Shown piece after piece: positions 8,784-21,905 of a stretch of DNA of 64,000 nt (position 1 is the first letter of the stretch; each line of letters opens with the position of its first letter). The notes under the pieces were generated by a model, which had not been told where the DNA came from, ran no database searches, and saw nothing but the letters and a program-made list of their open reading frames with translations. The position numbers and the translations under genes were made by a program. The stretch comes from Aphelocoma coerulescens. Its lineage: Eukaryota; Chordata; Aves; Passeriformes; Corvidae. The stretch covers positions 62,001-126,000 of the forward strand of contig NW_027183503.1 of NCBI RefSeq assembly GCF_041296385.1. Reading direction: 5' to 3'.

Positions 8784-10966
8784 TGCCTTTCAACTGAGCC
8801 TGAGAGGGGGGAGAGGAAAAAAAACCGGACAAACTTCTCAGAGCGTTTGTTCAAGGACACACATACACACTCCTCTGCATCCTGCTTGCAGCAAGAGCAG
8901 AGGGAAGCAACTTTGTTTCTTTTTAGCCAATTTTCAGCTCCTTTTCTCTGGGGGGAGATGGAGAGTTGAACTTTGTTTTCCTGGGACTTCGGGGGTTTTT
9001 TTTCCCTTCTTCTCTTCTTGACTCTTTCAACATCAGAGCACATTGGGAGAATTTTCTCCCGAGGTGGGGGCCCTGAATGTGGGCCCATGAGCCAGCTGCA
9101 AGGAGGAGGAGAGAGACTGCACCTACGGAAGTGTTGGGGTTCCTCCCCCCTGCCATGAGGTCATGGGAGAGGGGACCCTGGGGTAGAGGCATGGCCTGGG
9201 CACGGGGGTCTCCCTGCTCCCTGCTCACATGTGCCCTAATCCTGTTCAGCACTGCTTATTTTGTGTTGCCCTGTGCGAGGAGGGCCCTGGTTGTGCTGTG
9301 ATTGCTCAGTTCTTTGGCAGTGCCCCGCCCATGTGGCTGGAGAAGAAAGAGCTCTGAAACTTCTCTCAAGAATGGCTCCCTGTTTCTTTGCACGGGCCTC
9401 GCTGTCTATGGATGTTTCAGGAGACCCCACCGAAACACAGAAGGACTCTCAAATTATCCCAGCTTTCTCTGCACAGCGAGAGCTTTTAATATTTAGCATT
9501 GTTATCCTTTTCCTGTGTGTTTGTTAAAAAAATAGGTTTTATCTCTTTCACTTTCTTCCCAGGAAAGTTCTTTTTTCCAAAAACCTGGTGGGGGAGGGCT
9601 GGGTGTAACCTGCCTTCTATCAGAGGATATTTTCCTCCAAATTTGTCCAAACCGGCACAGCCTGTCCTTTCCTGGGTCTCTGTTGCAGATGGAAGCTGCT
9701 GGTGCCATTGTCAGCTTGAAGCCCTCTTTTGATGCAAGCAGATGTTGCCAGGTGTGTTCAGCAGCTGTTGCTCAATGCTTATGCCAAGCTATTGTGTTCC
9801 TCATGGAACCAAGGAGCCATTGTGACACTGCAGGGGCTGATGGCATCAAGGAGGCAATTGTGACAGTACAGAACCTCCTAGAAACAAGGCTCCATTGTGA
9901 CACCGTGGGGAATCATGGAATCAAGGAGCCCATTGTGACACAGCCAGGCCGCAGGAACCAATGGTCCATGGTTACACTGCGGATTCAAGAAGAGCACGGT
10001 GACACCACGCAACATCATGGAACCGTACGTCCATTGTGACACAGCGGGGCCTCATGGAAACAAGGGGACCATTGTGGCAAAGCAGGGCCTAATGGAAGCA
10101 TGGAGAGCATTGTGACACTAAGGAAACTCCTGGAATCAAGATGACCACTGGCACATAATGGAACCTCATGGAAGCAAGCCTCCACGATGACTTTGGAGGG
10201 CCTCAGGGACCACAGGACCCATTGTGACACAGCAGGACCTGGTGGAACCAAGGAGCCTTTGTGATACTCCAGATCCACATGGAAGCCAGGGTGCACTGAG
10301 ACACAGCGGGGCCTTGTTGGAACCAAAGACACCTCTGCAAAAAGCAGGCTAGCTCATAGAAGCAAGGAGTCCATTGTTACAACGTAAAAGCTATGGAACC
10401 AAGGGACCATTGTGACACTGCGGGGCCTCATGGAACCAATTGTCCATGATGACAGTGCGGATCAAAGGAGACCATGGTGACACTGCGGAACCTGATGGAA
10501 CCAAGGAGCCATTGTGACACAGTGGGGCCTCATGGAATCAAGGAGACCATTGTGACCCAGGTGTTGCATGTGAAGGCAAGGAGCCATTGTGACACTTTGG
10601 GCTTCTTCCCTTGAGCTCTGCAGCTGGCTGTCCCAGCCCAGCGCACCATGTGCCACCTGCTCTCCTCAGGGCTCTGCCTGCACACAGCCCCAGGAGAAGT
10701 TTTCCTGTTTGCAAGGAAAGAATGGAAAAGCCGGAGCAGGTTTCCTAAACAACAAACCCCACTCAGGAGCCACATGCTCAGTACAGGCTGCCTGGAACGA
10801 TGTCCCCTTTCTACAAGGGTCAGTGTGAGCAGGAATGAATGATCTCTGGGAGCAGAATTCTCGGAGTCTTTCCACTGAATTCTCTGTCCCTGTGTCTTGG
10901 GGTGACTTTATTGTGTGTATCCCCTATCGCTGCTCTATGCCCAGAAGTGAACTTTGTGCGTTTCTG
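8784..10966 (+). repeat. Monomer 5 (type C, A-like 5' part)
   Basis: Length 2,183 bp; barcode 1021/794/368; subrepeat block 9805-10598. It follows type A up to about 9938, then changes to ACACAGCCAGGCCGCAGG in place of ACACGGCTGCATGG. The 3' part carries TTTATTGTG, CTATCGCTG and GTGCGTTTC. The abrupt change of marker set suggests an old A/D-type recombinant. Confidence 0.95.
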
Positions 10967-13151
10967 TGCCTTTCAACTGAGCCTGAGAGGGGGGAGAGGA
11001 AAAAAAAAACCGGACAAACTTCTCAGAGCGTTTGTTCAAGGACACACATACACACTCCTCTGCATCCTGCTTGCAGCAAGAGCAGAGGGAAGCAACTTTG
11101 TTTCTTTTTAGCCAGTTTTCAGCTCCTTTTCTCTGGGGGGAGATGGAGAGTTGAACTTTGTTTTCCTGGGACTTCGGGGGTTTTTTTTCCCTTCTTCTCT
11201 TCTTGACTCTTTCAACATCAGAGCACATTGGGAGAATTTTCTCCCGAGGTGGGGGCCCTGAATGTGGGCCCATGAGCCAGCTGCAAGGAGGAGGAGAGAG
11301 ACTACACCTACGGAAGTGTTGGGGTTCCTCCCCCCTGCCATGAGGTCATGGGAGAGGGGACCCTGGGGTAGAGGCATGGCCTGGGCACGGGGGTCTCCCT
11401 GCTCCCTGCTCACATGTGCCCTAACCCTGTTCAGCACTGCTTATTTTGTGTTTCCTTGTGCGAGGAGGGCCCTGGTTGTGCTGTGATTGCTCAGTTCTTT
11501 GGCAGTGCCCCGCCCATGTGGCTGGAGAAGAAAGAGCTCTGCAACTTCTCTCAAGAATGGCTCCCTGTTTCTTTGCACGGGCCTCGCTGTCTATGGATGT
11601 TTCAGGAGACCCCACCGAAACACAGAAGGACTCTCAAATTATCCCAGCTTTCTCTGCACAGCGAGAGCTTTTAATATTTAGCATTGTTATCCTTTTCCTG
11701 TGTGTTTGTTAAAAAAATAGGTTTTATCTCTTTCACTTTCTTCCCAGGAAAGTTCTTTTTTCCAAAAACCTGGTGGGGGAGGGCTGGGTGTAACCTGCCT
11801 TCTATCAGAGGATATTTTCCTCCAAATTTGTCCAAACCGGCACAGCCTGTCCTTTCCTGGGTCTCTGTTGCAGATGGAAGCTGCTGGTGCCATTGTCAGC
11901 TTGAAGCCCTCTTTTGATGCAAGCAGATGTTGCCAGGTGTGTTCAGCAGCTGTTGCTCAATGCTTATGCCAAGCTATTGTGTTCCTCATGGAACCAAGGA
12001 GCCATTGTGACACTGCAGGGGCTGATGGCATCAAGGAGGCAATTGTGACAGTACAGAACCTCCTAGAAACAAGGCTCCATTGTGACACCGTGGGGAATCA
12101 TGGAATCAAGGAGCCCATTGTGACACAGCCAGGCCGCAGGAACCAATGGTCCATGGTTACACTGCGGATTCAAGAAGAGCACGGTGACACCACGCAACAT
12201 CATGGAACCGTACGTCCATTGTGACACAGCGGGGCCTCATGGAAACAAGGGGACCATTGTGGCAAAGCAGGGCCTAATGGAAGCATGGAGAGCATTGTGA
12301 CACTAAGGAAACTCCTGGAATCAAGATGACCACTGGCACATAATGGAACCTCATGGAAGCAAGCCTCCACGATGACTTTGGAGGGCCTCAGGGACCACAG
12401 GACCCATTGTGACACAGCAGGACCTGGTGGAACCAAGGAGCCTTTGTGATACTCCAGATCCACATGGAAGCCAGGGTGCACTGAGACACAGCGGGGCCTT
12501 GTTGGAACCAAAGACACCTCTGCAAAAAGCAGGCTAGCTCATAGAAGCAAGGAGTCCATTGTTACAACGTAAAAGCTATGGAACCAAGGGACCATTGTGA
12601 CACTGCGGGGCCTCATGGAACCAATTGTCCATGATGACAGTGCGGATCAAAGGAGACCATGGTGACACTGCGGAACCTGATGGAACCAAGGAGCCATTGT
12701 GACACAGTGGGGCCTCATGGAATCAAGGAGACCATTGTGACCCAGGTGTTGCATGTGAAGGCAAGGAGCCATTGTGACACTTTGGGCTTCTTCCCTTGAG
12801 CTCTGCAGCTGGCTGTCCCAGCCCAGCGCACCATGTGCCACCTGCTCTCCTCAGGGCTCTGCCTGCACACAGCCCCAGGAGAAGTTTTCCTGTTTGCAAG
12901 GAAAGAATGGAAAAGCCGGAGCAGGTTTCCTAAACAACAAACCCCACTCAGGAGCCACATGCTCAGTACAGGCTGCCTGGAACGATGTCCCCTTTCTACA
13001 AGGGTCAGTGTGAGCAGGAATGAATGATCTCTGGGAGCAGAATTCTCGGAGTCTTTCCACTGAATTCTCTGTCCCTGTGTCTTGGGGTGACTTTATTGTG
13101 TGTATCCCCTATCGCTGCTCTATGCCCAGAAGTGAACTTTGTGCGTTTCTG
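10967..13151 (+). repeat. Monomer 6 (type D)
   Basis: Length 2,185 bp; barcode 1023/794/368; subrepeat block 11990-12783. The 5' part has a ten-A run, AGACTACACC, CCTAACCC, the variant TTTCCTTGTGCG and CTCTGCAAC. From the middle of the subrepeat block onward it looks the same as monomer 5. Confidence 0.95.
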
Positions 13152-15331
13152 TGCCTTTCAACTGAGCCTGAGAGGGGGGAGAGGAAAAAAAAAACCGGAC
13201 AAACTTCTCAGAGCGTTTGTTCAAGGACACACATACACACTCCTCTGCATCCTGCTTGCAGCAAGAGCAGAGGAAGCAACTTTGTTTCTTTTTAGCCAGT
13301 TTTCAGCTCCTTTTCTCTGGGGGGAGATGGAGAGTTGAACTTTGTTTTCCTGGGACTTCGGGGGTTTTTTTTCCCTTCTTCTCTTCTTGACTCTTTCAAC
13401 ATCAGAGCACATTGGGAGAATTTTCTCCCGAGGTGGGGGCCCTGAATGTGGGCCCATGAGCCAGCTGCAAGGAGGAGGAGAGAGACTACACCTACGGAAG
13501 TGTTGGGGTTCCTCCCCCCTGCCATGAGGTCATGGGAGAGGGGACCCTGGGGTAGAGGCATGGCCTGGGCACGGGGGTCTCCCTGCTCCCTGCTCACATG
13601 TGCCCTAACCCTGTTCAGCACTGCTTATTTTGTGTTTCCTTGTGCGAGGAGGGCCCTGGTTGTGCTGTGATTGCTCAGTTCTTTGGCAGTGCCCCGCCCA
13701 TGTGGCTGGAGAAGAAAGAGCTCTGAAACTCCTCTCAAGAATGGCTCCCTGTTTCTTTGCACGGGCCTCGCTGTCTATGGATGTTTCAGGAGACCCCACC
13801 GAAACACAGAAGGACTCTCAAATTATCCCAGCTTTCTCTGCACAGCGAGAGGTTTTAATATTTAGCATTGTTATCCTTTTCCTGTGTGTTTGTTAAAAAA
13901 ATAGTTTTTATCTCTTTCACTTTCTTCCCAGGAAAGTTCTTTTTTCCAAAAACCTGGTGGGGGAGGGCTGGGTGTAACCTGCCTTCTATCAGAGGATATT
14001 TTCCTCCAAATTTGTCCAAACCGGCACAGCCTGTCCTTTCCTGGGTCTCTGTTGCAGATGGAAGCTGCTGGTGCCATTGTCAGCTTGAAGCCCTCTTTTG
14101 ATGCAAGCAGATGTTGCCAGGTGTGTTCAGCAGCTGTTGCTCAATGCTTATGCCAAGCTATTGTGTTCCTCATGGAACCAAGGAGCCATTGTGACACTGC
14201 AGGGGCTGATGGCATCAAGGAGGCAATTGTGACAGTACAGAACCTCCTAGAAACAAGGCTCCATTGTGACACCGTGGGGAATCATGGAATCAAGGAGCCC
14301 ATTGTGACACGGCTGCATGGAACCAATGGTCCATGGTTACATGGCGGATTCAAGAAGAGCACGGTGACACCACGCAACATCACGGAACCATAGGTCCATT
14401 GTGACACAGCGGGGCCTCATGGAAACAAGGGGACCATTGTGGCAAAGCAGGGCCTAATGGAAGCATGGAGGGCATTGTGACACTAAGGAAACTCCTGGAA
14501 CCAAGATGACCACTGGCACATAATGGAACCTCATGGAAGCAAGCCTCCACGATGGTTTTGGAGGGCCTCAGGGACCACAGGACCCATTGTGACACAGCAG
14601 GACCTGGTGGAACCAAGGAGCCTTTGTGATACTCCAGATCCACATGGAAGCCAGGGTGCACTGAGACACAGCGGGGCCTTGTTGGAACCAAAGACACCTC
14701 TGCAAAAAGCAGGCTAGCTCATAGAAGCAAGGAGTCCTTTGTTACAACATCAAACCTATGGAAGCAAGGGACCATTGTGACACTGCGGGGCCTCATGGAA
14801 CCAATTGTCCATGATGACAGTGCGGATCAAAGGAGACCATGGTGACACTGCGGAACCTGATGGAACCAAGGAGCCATTGTGACACAGTGGGGCCTCATGG
14901 AATCAAGGAGACCATTGTGACCCAGGTGTTGCATGGGAAGGCAAGGAGCCATTGTGACACTTTGGGCTTCTTCCCTTGAGCTCTGCAGCTGGCTGTCCCA
15001 GCCCAGCGCACCATGTGCCACCTGCTCTCCTCAGGGCTCTGCCTGCACACAGCCCCAGGAGAAGTTTTCCTGTTTGCAAGGAAAGAATGGAAAAGCCGGA
15101 GCAGGTTTCCTAAACAACAAACCCCACTCAGGAGCCACATGCTCAGTACAGGCTGCCTGGAACGATGTCCCCTTTCTACAAGGGTCAGTGTGAGCAGGAA
15201 TGAATGATCTCTGGGAGCAGAATTCTCGGAGTCTTTCCACTGAATTCTCTGTCCCTGTGTCTTGGGGTGACTTTATCATGTGTATCCCCTATTGCTGCTC
15301 TATGCCCAGAAGTGAACTTTGTGAATTTCTG
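13152..15331 (+). repeat. Monomer 7 (type E)
   Basis: Length 2,180 bp; barcode 1022/790/368; subrepeat block 14174-14963. It starts like D (ten-A run, TTTCCTTGTGCG) and then has its own AAACTCCTCTC near 13728 and ATAGTTTTT. Its subrepeat block is of the 790-bp A class. The 3' part ends with TTTATCATG and GTGAATTTC like types A and B. Confidence 0.95.
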
Positions 15332-17510
15332 TGCCTTTCAACTGAGCCTGAGAGGGGGGAGAGGAAAAAAACCGGACAAACTTCTCAGAGCGTTTGTTCA
15401 AGGACACACATACACACTCCTCTGCATCCTGCTTGCAGCAAGAGCAGAGGGAAGCAACTTTGTTTCTTTTTAGCCAATTTTCAGCTCCTTTTCTCTGGGG
15501 GGAGATGGAGAGTTGAACTTTGTTTTCCTGGGACTTCGGGGGTTTTTTTTCCCTTCTTCTCTTCTTGACTCTTTCAACATCAGAGCACATTGGGAGAATT
15601 TTCTCCCGAGGTGGGGGCCCTGAATGTGGGCCCATGAGCCAGCTGCAAGGAGGAGGAGAGAGACTGCACCTACGGAAGTGTTGGGGTTCCTCCCCCCTGC
15701 CATGAGGTCATGGGAGAGGGGACCCTGGGGTAGAGGCATGGCCTGGGCACGGGGGTCTCCCTGCTCCCTGCTCACATGTGCCCTAATCCTGTTCAGCACT
15801 GCTTATTTTGTGTTGCCCTGTGCGAGGAGGGCCCTGGTTGTGCTGTGATTGCTCAGTTCTTTGGCAGTGCCCCGCCCATGTGGCTGGAGAAGAAAGAGCT
15901 CTGAAACTTCTCTCAAGAATGGCTCCCTGTTTCTTTGCACGGGCCTCGCTGTCTATGGATGTTTCAGGAGACCCCACCGAAACACAGAAGGACTCTCAAA
16001 TTATCCCAGCTTTCTCTGCACAGCGAGAGCTTTTAATATTTAGCATTGTTATCCTTTTCCTGTGTGTTTGTTAAAAAAATAGGTTTTATCTCTTTCACTT
16101 TCTTCCCAGGAAAGTTCTTTTTTCCAAAAACCTGGTGGGGGAGGGCTGGGTGTAACCTGCCTTCTATCAGAGGATATTTTCCTCCAAATTTGTCCAAACC
16201 GGCACAGCCTGTCCTTTCCTGGGTCTCTGTTGCAGATGGAAGCTGCTGGTGCCATTGTCAGCTTGAAGCCCTCTTTTGATGCAAGCAGATGTTGCCAGGT
16301 GTGTTCAGCAGCTGTTGCTCAATGCTTATGCCAAGCTATTGTGTTCCTCATGGAACCAAGGAGCCATTGTGACACTGCAGGGGCTGATGGCATCAAGGAG
16401 GCAATTGTGACAGTACAGAACCTCCTAGAAACAAGGCTCCATTGTGACACCGTGGGGAATCATGGAATCAAGGAGCCCATTGTGACACGGCTGCATGGAA
16501 CCAATGGTCCATGGTTACATGGCGGATTCAAGAAGAGCACGGTGACACCACGCAACATCACGGAACCATAGGTCCATTGTGACACAGCGGGGCCTCATGG
16601 AAACAAGGGGACCATTGTGGCAAAGCAGGGCCTAATGGAAGCATGGAGAGCATTGTGACACTAAGGAAACTCCTGGAACCAAGATGACCACTGGCACATA
16701 ATGGAACCTCATGGAAGCAAGCCTCCACGATGGTTTTGGAGGGCCTCAGGGACCACAGGACCCATTGTGACACAGCAGGACCTGGTGGAACCAAGGAGCC
16801 TTTGTGATACTCCAGATCCACATGGAAGCCAGGGTGCACTGAGACACAGCGGGGCCTTGTTGGAACCAAAGACACCTCTGCAAAAAGCAGGCTAGCTCAT
16901 AGAAGCAAGGAGTCCATTGTTACAACATCAAAGCTATGGAAGCAAGGGACCATTGTGACACTGCGGGGCCTCATGGAACCAATTGTCCATGATGACAGTG
17001 CGGATCAAAAGAGACCATGGTGACACTGCGGAACCTGATGGAACCAAGGAGCCATTGTGACACAGTGGGGCCTCATGGAATCAAGGAGACCATTGTGACC
17101 CAGGTGTTGCATGGGAAGGCAAGGAGCCATTGTGACACTTTGGGCTTCTTCCCTTGAGCTCTGCAGCTGGCTGTCCCAGCCCAGCGCACCATGTGCCACC
17201 TGCTCTCCTCAGGGCTCTGCCTGCACACAGCCCCAGGAGAAGTTTTCCTGTTTGCAAGGAAAGAATGGAAAAGCCGGAGCAGGTTTCCTAAACAACAAAC
17301 CCCACTCAGGAGCCACATGCTCAGTACAGGCTGCCGGGAACGATGTCCCCTTTCTACAAGGGTCAGTGCGAGCAGGAATGAATGATCTCTGGGAGCAGAA
17401 TTCTCGGAGTCTTTCCACTGAATTCTCTGTCCCTGTGTCTTGGGGTGACTTTATCATGTGTATCCCCCTATTGCTGCTCTATGCCCAGAAGTGAACTTTG
17501 TGCATTTCTG
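15332..17510 (+). repeat. Monomer 8 (type A)
   Basis: Length 2,179 bp; barcode 1020/790/369; subrepeat block 16352-17141. It is close to monomers 1 and 3 but has GGAGAGCATTG for GGAGGGCATTG near 16645 and GCATGGGAAGG for GCATGTGAAGG near 17110. It opens the second five-monomer block. Confidence 0.96.
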
Positions 17511-19722
17511 TGCCTTTCAACTGAGCCTGAGAGGGGGGAGAGGAAAAAAAAGCCAGACAAACTTCTCAGAGCGTTTGTTCAAGGACACACATACACACTC
17601 CTCTGCATCCTGCTTGCAGCAAGAGCAGAGGAAGCAACTTTGTTTCTTTTTAGCCAGTTTTCAGCTCCTTTTCTCTGGAGGGAGATGGAGAGTTGAACTT
17701 TGTTTTCCTGGGACTTCGGGGTTTTTTTTTCCCTTCTTCTCTTCTTGACTCTTTCAACATCAGAGCACATTGGGAGAATTTTCTCCCGAGGTGGGGGCCC
17801 TGAATGTGGGCCCATGAGCCAGCTGCAAGGAGGAGGAGAGAGGCTACACCTACGGAAGTGTTGGGGTTCCTCCCCCCTGCCATGAGGTCATGGGAGAGGG
17901 GACCCTGGGGTAGAGGCATGGCCTGGGCACGGGGTCTCCCTGCTCCCTGCTCACATGTGCCCTAATCCTGTTCAGCACTGCTTATTTTGTGTTGCCCTGT
18001 GCCAGGAGGGCCCTGGTTGTGCCGTGATTGCTCAGTTCTTTGGCAGTGCCCCGCCCATGTGGCTGGAGAAGAAAGAGCTCTGCAACTTCTCTCAAGAATC
18101 GCTCCCTGTTTCTTTGCACGGGCCTCGCTGTCTATGGATGTTTCAGGAGACCCCACCGAAACACAGAAGGACTCTCAAATTATCCCAGCTTTCTCTGCAC
18201 AGCGAGAGGTTTTAATATTTAGCATTGTTATCCTTTTCCTGTGTGTTTGTTAAAAAAATAGGTTTTATCTCTTTCACTTTCTTCCCAGGAAAGTTCTTTT
18301 TTCCAAAAACCTGGTGGGGGAGGGCTGGGTGTAACCTGCCTTCTATAAGAGGATATTTTCCTCCACATTTGTCCAAACCGGCACAGCCTGTCCTTTCCTG
18401 GGTCTCTGTTGCAGATGGAAGCTGCTGGTGCCATTGTCAGCTTGAAGCCCTCTTTTGATGCAAGCAGATGTTGCCAGGTGTGTTCAGCAGCTGTTGCTCA
18501 ATGCTTATGCCAAGCTATTGTGTTCCTCATGGAACCAAGGAGCCATTGTGACACTGCAGGGGCTGATGGCATCAAGGAGGCAATTGTGACAGTAAAGAAC
18601 CTCCTAGAAACAAGGCTCCATTGTGACACCGTGGGGAATCATGGAATCAAGGAGCCCATTGTGACACGGCTGCACGGAACCAATGGTCCATGGTTACACG
18701 GCGGATTCAAGAAGAGCACAGTGACACCACGCAACATCACGGAACCATACGTCCATTGTGACACAGCAAGGCCGCATGGAAACAAGGGGACCATTGTGGC
18801 AAAGCAGGGCCTAATGGAAGCCTGGAGAGCATTGTGACATTGTGGGGAATCATGGAAACATGGAGAGCATTGTGACACTAAGGAAACTCCTGGAACCAAG
18901 ATGACCACTGGCACATAATGGAACCTCATGGAAGCAAGCCTCCACGATGGTTTTGGAGGGCCTCAGGGACCACAGGACCCATTGTGACACAGCAGGACCT
19001 GGTGGAACCAAGGAGCCTTTGTGATACTCCACATCCACATGGAAGCCAGGGTGCACTGAGACACAGCGGGGCCTTGTTGGAACCAAAGACACCTCTGCAA
19101 AAAGCAGGCTAGCTCATAGAAGCAAGGAGTCCTTTGTTACAACATCAAACCTATGGAAGCAAGGGACCATTGTGACACTGCGGGGCCTCATGGAACCAAT
19201 TGTCCATGATGACAGTGCGGATCAAAGGAGACCATGGTGACACTGCGGAACCTGATGGAACCAAGGAGCCATTGTGACACAGTGGGGCCTCATGGAATCA
19301 AGGAGACCATTGTGACCCAGGTGTTGCATGGGAAGGCAAGGAGCCATTGTGACACTTTGGGCTTCTTCCCTTGAGCTCTGCAGCTGGCTGTCCCAGCCCA
19401 GCGCACCATGTGCCACCTGCTCTCCTCAGGGCTCTGCCTGCACACAGCCCCAGGAGAAGTTTTCCTGTTTGCAAGGAAAGAATGGAAAAGCCGGAGCAGG
19501 TTTCCTAAACAACAAACCCCACTCAGGAGCCACATGCTCAGTACAGGCTGCCTGGAACGATGTCCCCTTTCTACAAGGGTCAGTGTGAGCAGGAATGATC
19601 TCTGGGAGCAGAATTCTCGGAGTCTTTCCACTGAATTCTCTGTCCCTGTGTCTTGGGGTGACTTTATCATGTGTATCCCCTATTGCTGCTCTATGCCCAG
19701 AAGTGAACTTTGTGAATTTCTG
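17511..19722 (+). repeat. Monomer 9 (type B, long form)
   Basis: Length 2,212 bp; barcode 1020/828/364; subrepeat block 18531-19358 with the extra copy at 18816-18853. It carries TATAAGAG at 18344. It differs from monomers 2 and 4 by CCTCCACGATGGTTTTGG in place of CATCCATGATGACTTTGG near 18940, a patch otherwise seen in type A, consistent with local gene conversion. Confidence 0.96.
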
Positions 19723-21905
19723 TGCCTTTCAACTGAGCCTGAGAGGGGGGAGAGGAAAAAAAACCGGACAAACTTCTCAGAGCGTTTGTTCAAGGACACA
19801 CATACACACTCCTCTGCATCCTGCTTGCAGCAAGAGCAGAGGGAAGCAACTTTGTTTCTTTTTAGCCAATTTTCAGCTCCTTTTCTCTGGGGGGAGATGG
19901 AGAGTTGAACTTTGTTTTCCTGGGACTTCGGGGGTTTTTTTTCCCTTCTTCTCTTCTTGACTCTTTCAACATCAGAGCACATTGGGAGAATTTTCTCCCG
20001 AGGTGGGGGCCCTGAATGTGGGCCCATGAGCCAGCTGCAAGGAGGAGGAGAGAGACTGCACCTACGGAAGTGTTGGGGTTCCTCCCCCCTGCCATGAGGT
20101 CATGGGAGAGGGGACCCTGGGGTAGAGGCATGGCCTGGGCACGGGGGTCTCCCTGCTCCCTGCTCACATGTGCCCTAATCCTGTTCAGCACTGCTTATTT
20201 TGTGTTGCCCTGTGCGAGGAGGGCCCTGGTTGTGCTGTGATTGCTCAGTTCTTTGGCAGTGCCCCGCCCATGTGGCTGGAGAAGAAAGAGCTCTGAAACT
20301 TCTCTCAAGAATGGCTCCCTGTTTCTTTGCACGGGCCTCGCTGTCTATGGATGTTTCAGGAGACCCCACCGAAACACAGAAGGACTCTCAAATTATCCCA
20401 GCTTTCTCTGCACAGCGAGAGCTTTTAATATTTAGCATTGTTATCCTTTTCCTGTGTGTTTGTTAAAAAAATAGGTTTTATCTCTTTCACTTTCTTCCCA
20501 GGAAAGTTCTTTTTTCCAAAAACCTGGTGGGGGAGGGCTGGGTGTAACCTGCCTTCTATCAGAGGATATTTTCCTCCAAATTTGTCCAAACCGGCACAGC
20601 CTGTCCTTTCCTGGGTCTCTGTTGCAGATGGAAGCTGCTGGTGCCATTGTCAGCTTGAAGCCCTCTTTTGATGCAAGCAGATGTTGCCAGGTGTGTTCAG
20701 CAGCTGTTGCTCAATGCTTATGCCAAGCTATTGTGTTCCTCATGGAACCAAGGAGCCATTGTGACACTGCAGGGGCTGATGGCATCAAGGAGGCAATTGT
20801 GACAGTACAGAACCTCCTAGAAACAAGGCTCCATTGTGACACCGTGGGGAATCATGGAATCAAGGAGCCCATTGTGACACAGCCAGGCCGCAGGAACCAA
20901 TGGTCCATGGTTACACTGCGGATTCAAGAAGAGCACGGTGACACCACGCAACATCATGGAACCGTACGTCCATTGTGACACAGCGGGGCCTCATGGAAAC
21001 AAGGGGACCATTGTGGCAAAGCAGGGCCTAATGGAAGCATGGAGAGCATTGTGACACTAAGGAAACTCCTGGAATCAAGATGACCACTGGCACATAATGG
21101 AACCTCATGGAAGCAAGCCTCCACGATGACTTTGGAGGGCCTCAGGGACCACAGGACCCATTGTGACACAGCAGGACCTGGTGGAACCAAGGAGCCTTTG
21201 TGATACTCCAGATCCACATGGAAGCCAGGGTGCACTGAGACACAGCGGGGCCTTGTTGGAACCAAAGACACCTCTGCAAAAAGCAGGCTAGCTCATAGAA
21301 GCAAGGAGTCCATTGTTACAACGTAAAAGCTATGGAAGCAAGGGACCATTGTGACACTGCGGGGCCTCATGGAACCAATTGTCCATGATGACAGTGCGGA
21401 TCAAAGGAGACCATGGTGACACTGCGGAACCTGATGGAACCAAGGAGCCATTGTGACACAGTGGGGCCTCATGGAATCAAGGAGACCATTGTGACCCAGG
21501 TGTTGCATGTGAAGGCAAGGAGCCATTGTGACACTTTGGGCTTCTTCCCTTGAGCTCTGCAGCTGGCTGTCCCAGCCCAGCGCACCATGTGCCACCTGCT
21601 CTCCTCAGGGCTCTGCCTGCACACAGCCCCAGGAGAAGTTTTCCTGTTTGCAAGGAAAGAATGGAAAAGCCGGAGCAGGTTTCCTAAACAACAAACCCCA
21701 CTCAGGAGCCACATGCTCAGTACAGGCTGCCTGGAACGATGTCCCCTTTCTACAAGGGTCAGTGTGAGCAGGAATGAATGATCTCTGGGAGCAGAATTCT
21801 CGGAGTCTTTCCACTGAATTCTCTGTCCCTGTGTCTTGGGGTGACTTTATTGTGTGTATCCCCTATCGCTGCTCTATGCCCAGAAGTGAACTTTGTGCGT
21901 TTCTG
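19723..21905 (+). repeat. Monomer 10 (type C)
   Basis: Length 2,183 bp; barcode 1021/794/368; subrepeat block 20744-21537. It is the counterpart of monomer 5 at a distance of about 10.94 kb. One visible difference is CTATGGAAGCAAGG against CTATGGAACCAAGG near 21335. Confidence 0.96.
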
